Below, one piece after another: positions 33,759-37,728 of a stretch of DNA of 37,728 nt; within the stretch, counting starts at the first letter, position 1; the number at the start of each line of letters is the position of its first letter. The stretch spans positions 1-37,728 of the forward strand of contig BQIV01000041.1 of NCBI GenBank assembly GCA_021604005.1, read 5' to 3'. The stretch is from Nitrospirales bacterium. Its GTDB lineage: Bacteria > Nitrospirota > Nitrospiria > Nitrospirales > UBA8639. A program made the translations under genes and the position numbers. The notes below the pieces were generated by a model. It was not told the DNA's origin, searched no databases, and saw only the letters and a list, made by a program, of their open reading frames with translations.

Positions 33759-34160
33759 ATGGATATCGAAAGCGAACTCAATCCTGAAAACGTACAGAAA
33801 ATTTCTACGATTCTTGAGCAGTTTGACCAAAGCGAGGTCAAGGCCGCTGTGGAGGGTTTAACCCTCGAAGCCTCAACTGCTGAGAGTGTGTTCGGTGATG
33901 TCTTGTTGGAGAGAGCCGACCTGGAACCTTTTGGCACAGAATACATCACTACGATAGCCGCACTTGCACTTGGAACAGAAAAAGATAAAAGTTGTCATGC
34001 AAAATTCATCGCGTGTCTCATTAAAGCCGGCAAGAAACTTGACGATTGCCGAAAAAAAGCAAAAGGTGACAAGGAGAAACTCAAGAAGTGTATCGATGAG
34101 CATGCTGAGGATCTGAAGAAGTGCATCAAGGCTTTTGAGGACTGTAAGAAAAAGAAATAG
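33759..34160 (+). CDS. Small protein with six cysteines in mirror-symmetric spacing
   Basis: A 133-aa protein that I do not recognise. AGGAG lies upstream of the ATG. Residues 1-75 are an acidic, cysteine-free part (MDIESELNPENVQKISTILE onward, then AALALGTEKDKSC). The last 55 residues are very Lys-rich and carry Cys79, 86, 97, 111, 122 and 129. The spacings 7-11-14-11-7 are a palindrome, and the first three lie on one face of a helix, as do the last three. This predicts an antiparallel helical hairpin closed by three nested disulfides (79-129, 86-122, 97-111), or a metal-binding bundle. There is no Sec signal, so oxidation would need another export route or a cytoplasmic metal instead. A hairpin follows the gene. 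Confidence 0.7.
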   Translation: MDIESELNPENVQKISTILEQFDQSEVKAAVEGLTLEASTAESVFGDVLLERADLEPFGTEYITTIAALALGTEKDKSCHAKFIACLIKAGKKLDDCRKKAKGDKEKLKKCIDEHAEDLKKCIKAFEDCKKKK

Positions 34161-34179
34161 GCCAAATTCTTGAGGCTGA

Positions 34180-34252
34180 AGACGGGTGGGTGGATGTTGT
34201 CGAGTGTCCAATGCAACGATATCCGTACGCTCGGCAACATCCGCTTCCGTCT
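34180..34252 (+). terminator. Extended hairpin after the six-cysteine gene
   Basis: A 13-bp stem (GGATGTTGtCGAG 34192-34204 with CTCGgCAACATCC 34230-34242, one wobble pair) is enclosed by a second stem AGACGG/CCGTCT. It begins 20 bases after the stop codon; the sequence after it is A/T-rich but without a clean T-run. A terminator or message-stabilising element is likely. Confidence 0.45.
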
Positions 34253-34331
34253 GTCTTGGAAAAATATTTCTTAAAAAGGTCGGGAGTCTTTATCTGAAAT
34301 TCTTTCTATTGAAACCAGTCGAGGTAGACTT

Positions 34332-35216
34332 CTAACCTTCCTCCAATGACGAGGGTATCTGATCGGTTTGGTTCAGCTCGACGACAATTTCAGTCTTGGC
34401 AACAGGTTGATTGATTCGACGTTTGGATCTTCCGAAGTTGTGGCCATTCAACGCCATGGCAATACCAATGCCTGTTTAATCCTTCTCCCGTGTTGGGATG
34501 AGCCCCGTATAGACAAGTCCTTCTCCGGCATAGAGTTCGATTTGATTCACACGTGGCTCTGCCAAGCCGATTCGAGTGAAAACCGTCAATCCTTGGTGGT
34601 AATCGTCGGGCTCATGATCGACCGAATATTCAGCCAATCCATACATTCCATATATTGTATTGCGTGTGACAGAGGTTCCTGCCGAGTCGACTCTTTGAAT
34701 ATTGTTGAACTCTCGTGTAAACACCCATGCTCTGCTGGCAAACTTCCCATCGTACTCTAAGGCTGCCGTCTGCATGAGGCGATGGCGCAACAGTCGATCC
34801 GGTCGTTGGGCTCGTTCTTGGAGTTCGAGTTCGCCAAAATGGTAAGAGGCCAATTCTGTCGCCAAGAACAGGCCATCATCTTTCTCCAAGATGATTCTTG
34901 TGTCTTCAAGATTATTCGGATCGCTAACAATGCTATCCATTACCGCTCCTCGGAACGCGAGTGCATTCTAAATATTCACTTGTCTCCTTAGCCCTATTGA
35001 CGAGGGAGGCAATGTCGAAAGCCCACTATGGCCCCCAAGTGCTAGTTCAGCTCCAGTGCTTAAGGAACTCTGGATGAATAGCTCCGAGGAGGATCGTATG
35101 ACGTCGAATTCGGAGGAGATATCGTAGAGTCCGATCAGAAGAGAGGCATGGTTGCCGAAGTCATCAAGATAAACAACATCATGATGGAGAGATGCATGTA
35201 TGAACTGTTTCGCTGA
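34332..35216 (-). pseudogene. Decayed OprB-type carbohydrate porin, C-terminal part
   Basis: One minus-strand frame stays in phase over 885 bases but has TAG at 34968-34970 and TAA at 34476-34478. Translation through both stops reads as an OprB-like porin: GLYDISSEFDVIRSSSELFI and STGAELALGG, then LPPSSIGLR near the first stop; NALAFRGAVMDSI, RAWVFTREFNN and YGLAEYSV between the stops; and AGEGLVYTGLIPTREKD, stop, TGIGIAMALNGHN at the second. The second stop falls where Gln would be expected (CAA to TAA). The first half of a full-length OprB is missing. Protein similarity on both sides of each stop argues for recent loss by point mutation. A start within 34940 has GAGGAG upstream, so a fragment could still be made. 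Confidence 0.82.
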
Positions 35217-35270
35217 CTAGACAAATCCTTGCCAAATTTATGATGCCTTACAAGTTTTAAGGGTAATCCA

Positions 35271-35822
35271 TCATGGTGCGAAATGTTCAGTGAAGTTCTG
35301 CCACGTGGATGACAGTTTTACGTGAGATGCCAGCGTGGCCATAGCGTTCAAGTCTTCCGGACTTGGTTGGCGAGCACGAAAGATTTGTTGGGCGTCAAGA
35401 AGGTCTCGTGGTTCACCATCGTGAAGCTTTAAGAGTATCAAGACCTGCCAAGAAATAACTGGAATGGTGCATTCAAGAATGGACAATTCGACTGCGTCAT
35501 CCACAATGATACGGGTCCACTGAGACGGTAACAGGCTTAACTGAATGGGGATGTTGAGTTCATTCGTCGAGTATTCAAGTTGATAGATGCCTCTTGTTGG
35601 GTCGTCCTGGTTCTCAACATGAAATTCCGCGCTGAGATATTGCGAAAATGCTGTGGGGCTTGCTGCCCCTAATGCCAGGGCAAATTCAACAGCATGGGAG
35701 GCACGCGGAATTCCCCAGGCAGAGACGGCAAACCCTCCAATCAGGGCATACTCTGTTAAAAGTCCTTGGTATTTGGCCTCGTCGAGGCGATGGGCAATAT
35801 GTGCTAGGGCTTTTTCAAACAC
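35271..35822 (-). CDS. AbiEii-like nucleotidyltransferase-fold protein without catalytic aspartates
   Basis: A 183-aa protein. The N-terminal core YALIGGFAVSAWGIPRASHAVEF matches the AbiEii/DUF-type nucleotidyltransferase pattern GG-x-A-x-x-x-x-G-x-x-R-x-T-x-D-x-D, but the two metal-binding aspartates are Ala and Glu (HAVEF). A second block, ISWQVLILLKLHDGEPRDLLDAQQIF, matches the family's K-x-x-A/G-x-x-RD-x-x-D region. It may be inactive or bind nucleotide without transfer. The GTG start overlaps the end of the 61-aa gene by 19 bases, with no own ribosome site, so translation is coupled. Such pairs are often toxin-antitoxin or defence modules; that role here is inferred. Confidence 0.78.
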   Translation of the reverse strand: MFEKALAHIAHRLDEAKYQGLLTEYALIGGFAVSAWGIPRASHAVEFALALGAASPTAFSQYLSAEFHVENQDDPTRGIYQLEYSTNELNIPIQLSLLPSQWTRIIVDDAVELSILECTIPVISWQVLILLKLHDGEPRDLLDAQQIFRARQPSPEDLNAMATLASHVKLSSTWQNFTEHFAP

Positions 35823-35989
35823 GTGCGTTGTAACTCAAGGGAGGTATTAGAGAGTTCAAGAGCGCGAAGCAATCGGGCTTCAGCAGCGAGACGTTGGGCG
35901 TTTGACAGTTTTTCCTGCGTGGAGCGGTCGCCGGATTGGCAGGGATGGCGGCCAGAGTCAGGAGGTGAGGATGGATACTCTGTGGGCAT
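35804..35989 (-). CDS. Small partner protein upstream of the nucleotidyltransferase-like gene
   Basis: A 61-aa protein, overlapping the next gene by 19 bases in a different frame. It begins with a Pro/Ser-rich segment (MPTEYPSSPPDSGRHP) and continues as a helical, charged stretch ending SLELQRTCLKKP. No domain is recognised and no clear ribosome site precedes the ATG. The overlap with the nucleotidyltransferase-fold gene and the same strand point to a two-gene unit, as in many toxin-antitoxin pairs, but the sequence alone does not prove this. Confidence 0.55.
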   Translation of the reverse strand: MPTEYPSSPPDSGRHPCQSGDRSTQEKLSNAQRLAAEARLLRALELSNTSLELQRTCLKKP

Positions 35990-36051
35990 AGTTATATTCT
36001 ATACCTTCGTGGTTTGAGAGAAAAGGTCATGCCGTACGCACACACTTGAAG

Positions 36052-36228
36052 TTATACGTTTTTGGGTAATTTCTGGCCTTTCGCCATTTCAACCATGGTT
36101 TCAAGACGGACCAATCGTTTGTCGACATCAATGACATGCCCATTCAGTCGTTCAATATCACGGGTGAGTCGTTTCACTTCCTCCGTGAGCTTTAATGTGT
36201 CGAGTAATAAATCTTTCCAGCCTGCCAT
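36052..36228 (-). CDS. Small coiled-coil protein coupled to the RHH gene
   Basis: A 58-aa protein too short for common gene-length cut-offs. It reads MAGWKDLLLDTLKLTEEVKR, then a heptad-patterned helix (LTRDIERLNGHVIDVDKRLVRLETMVEMA) and a basic end. Leucine/valine at regular heptad positions predicts a coiled coil. Its ATG overlaps the stop of the upstream ribbon-helix-helix gene in a TAATG junction, so the two are translationally coupled. It resembles short partners found beside RHH proteins in some genomes, but I cannot name the family. It may be an antitoxin partner, a toxin or an oligomerisation factor. Confidence 0.7.
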   Translation of the reverse strand: MAGWKDLLLDTLKLTEEVKRLTRDIERLNGHVIDVDKRLVRLETMVEMAKGQKLPKNV

Positions 36229-36500
36229 TATTCAATTCCTAAAGACTTGAAGGTCTTGCTCAATTTTTTTCTCATCGTCTGTGTGTCGTGAATGGCCTCT
36301 TTGAGCTTCGTGGACACCAATCCCATCAATTCAGTATCACCAACTGCGTCAAGTCCTTCAGGATCGTAGGCGTCAATCGCTTCTCTGACAATGGCCGTGG
36401 CCGATGTCCCTTTTTTTTTGGCAATCCGATCCAGCTTTATCACGTTTTTGGGGGAAACAAGGTATTGTTTTCGAACCAGCTTTAGTGTTTCGGTAGGCAT
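36228..36500 (-). CDS. Ribbon-helix-helix DNA-binding protein, possible antitoxin
   Basis: A 90-aa protein. AGGAGG stands seven bases before the ATG. Residues 10-50 fit a ribbon-helix-helix: a beta strand (KQYLVSPKNVIKLDRIAKKK) followed by GTSATAIVREAIDAY, the typical RHH helix-turn-helix. The C-terminal 40 residues are helical and charged, possibly a partner-binding tail. It shares a TAATG junction with the 58-aa coiled-coil gene. The dyad ATGTGT-N8-ACACAT upstream could be its operator. The arrangement is that of an autoregulated RHH two-gene unit, though no known toxin domain is seen in the partner. Confidence 0.85.
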   Translation of the reverse strand: MPTETLKLVRKQYLVSPKNVIKLDRIAKKKGTSATAIVREAIDAYDPEGLDAVGDTELMGLVSTKLKEAIHDTQTMRKKLSKTFKSLGIE

Positions 36501-36520
36501 GGTGTAACCTCCTATATATG

Positions 36521-36540
36521 ATGTGTGTCACTATACACAT
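36521..36540. promoter_or_regulatory. Dyad upstream of the RHH gene, likely operator
   Basis: ATGTGT and ACACAT flank eight bases, about 20 bp upstream of the RHH start codon. Autorepression by the RHH product is the usual arrangement; this assignment is inferred from position and symmetry. The remaining bases up to 36723 hold no supported gene. Confidence 0.45.
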
Positions 36541-36723
36541 ACATACCATTCCTGAGCAAGTGCAACATTGGGCGATGGCCGATATTGCAGTCGTCCAAAA
36601 AATTCAGTTTGTCAATTATCATCGATTGCGGAGTAGACGTCGTCGAGGCGGCAAGGCAAGTTGTTTGTCAGGTCCGCCAAGGTGGGCAAGTAGCAATGTC
36701 CCCTTTTCTGCATTGATTTTCTT

Positions 36724-37494
36724 TTACATATTATTCCTATTCTGTCTAAACTCTTTCTCCAACTTTAACCATTCTTCATCAGTGTCAGATAGATAGCCTA
36801 TTAGTTTAAGTTTAGTGGTCAAATTATATAAAATTGGCTCATAAAAGAGTTGGATTGTATTATTTTGGTCGTACTTAACCAATTCACTGATTTGAGTAGA
36901 TAACTTTACTAGTACCAAGTTTAGCTGAGTAAGTACTGTTTTTGTTTTGATCAATTCTTTTTTGAAATAGTCCTGAGGCTCAACTTCAGGTCGAATGATT
37001 TGTTCTAGAGCAGTATCTGAGGCATGTAAGAATAGAAAATACAACTCATGATCAATTAAGTCGCCATTACTCAGAAAATAAATAGGTTCTCTATATAATT
37101 TTTCAAGCCTGTTTTCTAAGACTTGAATTGTTTTATAGATATCATTCTTTTTTGCTTCATTTATTAAGTGAGCTACTTGTTTCTGCGCAGTTTGTCTTGA
37201 CTCTGAAAGCTCTTGTCTAGTAGCTTCAAGCTCTCTATTTTGCAGCACGATTGTTAGTAGTAACGCAATTAGGGCTAAGAAACTAAGTATCGGGTTAAGT
37301 GTTCCACCTATAAAATCTCCAAAGGTTCCCCAACGCTCATGCTCCGAGCTCAATTGTCCTTGAAAGTTCAAAAAATATAAAACCCCCACCACACATAACC
37401 CAATTGTTGCAACACCAAAAATCAAAATTAAAATCTTAAATAATTGCTCTGAGCTCATTCCTTTAAGACGTTCTTTAATTTTTGTCCTGTTCAT
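36724..37494 (-). CDS. AbiC-like membrane protein (putative phage abortive infection)
   Basis: A 256-aa protein. Two N-terminal transmembrane helices (LILIFGVATIGLCVVGVLYFL and PILSFLALIALLLTIVL) flank the segment WGTFGDFIGGTLNP, the signature of the putative phage abortive infection (putAbiC) family. A cytoplasmic region follows with a long helix (NRELEATRQELSESRQTAQ) and a helical domain to the C-terminus. Proteins of this family are thought to kill or arrest infected cells; the trigger is unknown. The gene is far more A+T-rich than the window average, which with the adjacent IS end and RHH unit suggests horizontal acquisition. The start codon precedes the first transmembrane helix at a sensible distance. 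Confidence 0.82.
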   Translation of the reverse strand: MNRTKIKERLKGMSSEQLFKILILIFGVATIGLCVVGVLYFLNFQGQLSSEHERWGTFGDFIGGTLNPILSFLALIALLLTIVLQNRELEATRQELSESRQTAQKQVAHLINEAKKNDIYKTIQVLENRLEKLYREPIYFLSNGDLIDHELYFLFLHASDTALEQIIRPEVEPQDYFKKELIKTKTVLTQLNLVLVKLSTQISELVKYDQNNTIQLFYEPILYNLTTKLKLIGYLSDTDEEWLKLEKEFRQNRNNM

Positions 37495-37589
37495 AAGGGT
37501 TTCTCTATGATGACGTGATGAATCATGACAACATGCCGAATTTTTATTGTACGACTTGTTAAGTCGGTTGCATTATTCTGTGCCTAGGT

Positions 37590-37728
37590 TAGAAGTGGCC
37601 CCGGTTTTTTGAACAACTCATTGGGCAACGATAAGTGGAACACTCCTCGTTGAATTACGCCGCGTGTAACTGCGGCAGTTGTTGAAAGTAGACCTGATCT
37701 GGCGTCTGCCCTCCCAGGCTCGAATGGG
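37590..37728 (-). mobile_element. End of an IS3-family insertion sequence (cut by window edge)
   Basis: On the minus strand, 37728-37655 encodes HSSLGGQTPDQVYFQQLPQ followed by LHAA and a TAA stop. That is the C-terminal signature of IS3-family transposases (RPHSSLG-x-x-TP). After the stop the sequence runs to TTCAAAAAACCGGGGCCACT (37614 down to about 37590, in reverse complement of the printed strand), which fits an IS3-type terminal repeat. The rest of the element lies beyond the window. Confidence 0.8.
37655..37728 (-). CDS. IS3-family transposase, C-terminal fragment
   Basis: Only the last ~24 codons are in the window. The frame reads HSSLGGQTPDQVYF then QQLPQLHAA and stops at TAA (37655-37657). 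The Ser-Ser-Leu-Gly followed by TP is the conserved region after the catalytic DDE core of IS3-type OrfB transposases. Completeness cannot be judged from this window. Confidence 0.8.
   Translation of the reverse strand, partial: HSSLGGQTPDQVYFQQLPQLHAA

Noticed and set aside
33759-34160. RiPP precursor with leader and Cys-rich core
   Set aside because: The long leader and Cys-rich end invite this, but there is no modification enzyme, no Gly-Gly site and no exporter nearby, and the symmetric spacing fits a folded hairpin better.
36518-36796. Plus-strand frames of 63 and 92 aa
   Set aside because: No ribosome site. The longer one runs into antisense of the AbiC-like gene.
1-37728. CRISPR arrays, tRNA or rRNA genes
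   Set aside because: No regularly spaced direct repeats and no tRNA-like or rRNA-like stretch were found on either strand.

Overview
The window looks like a chromosomal stretch of a Gram-negative bacterium with about 50% G+C. The mix of genes suggests the Nitrospirota (Nitrospira-like): PEP-CTERM exported proteins, a FecR/TPR/beta-barrel giant protein next to a CHASE2 adenylate cyclase, PAS/GAF hybrid kinases, an HD-GYP response regulator, and an AlgE-like porin leading a molybdate operon. The phylum is an inference from gene style; there is no rRNA or tRNA in the window to fix it.

Layout. 1-350 is one end of a MITE-like repeat. 354-3949 (minus) is a two-component pair: a REC/HD-GYP regulator followed by a PAS-GAF-PAS hybrid histidine kinase. 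4276-4905 is a lipoprotein. 5190-8506 (plus) holds a hypothetical gene, a UbiH-type FAD monooxygenase, a nucleotidyltransferase-fold protein and a TPM-domain membrane protein. 8601-10857 (minus) is a Tat-exported amidohydrolase plus an alpha/beta hydrolase. 11141-15365 (plus) is a molybdate unit: AlgE-like outer-membrane barrel, modA, modB, modC. It converges on a minus-strand one-component regulator (XRE HTH plus substrate-binding domain) that is likely its molybdate sensor. 16784-19635 is an FAD amine-oxidase-like enzyme and a GT39 membrane glycosyltransferase.

19844-23704 is a regulated exported-protein locus. Two tandem TetR paralogs diverge from a PEP-CTERM protein and a beta-propeller protein. 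The intergenic region carries three copies of the operator TTACT-N4-AGTAA, one of them placed between a consensus -35 and a -10. 24439-30719 (minus) is a probable signalling/export operon: CHASE2 adenylate cyclase (C-terminal tail frameshifted in this sequence), a 1118-aa FecR-TPR-barrel fusion and a 137-aa unknown, closed by a strong terminator.

From about 31.3 kb rightward the window becomes accessory: an orphan small gene, a second copy of the MITE-like repeat, a PEP-CTERM gene, a small protein with six cysteines in mirror-symmetric spacing, a decayed OprB-type porin with two in-frame stop codons but no frameshift, a nucleotidyltransferase-fold protein lacking its catalytic aspartates, a coupled ribbon-helix-helix/coiled-coil pair, an AT-rich AbiC-like phage-defence candidate, and the end of an IS3-family element at the right edge.
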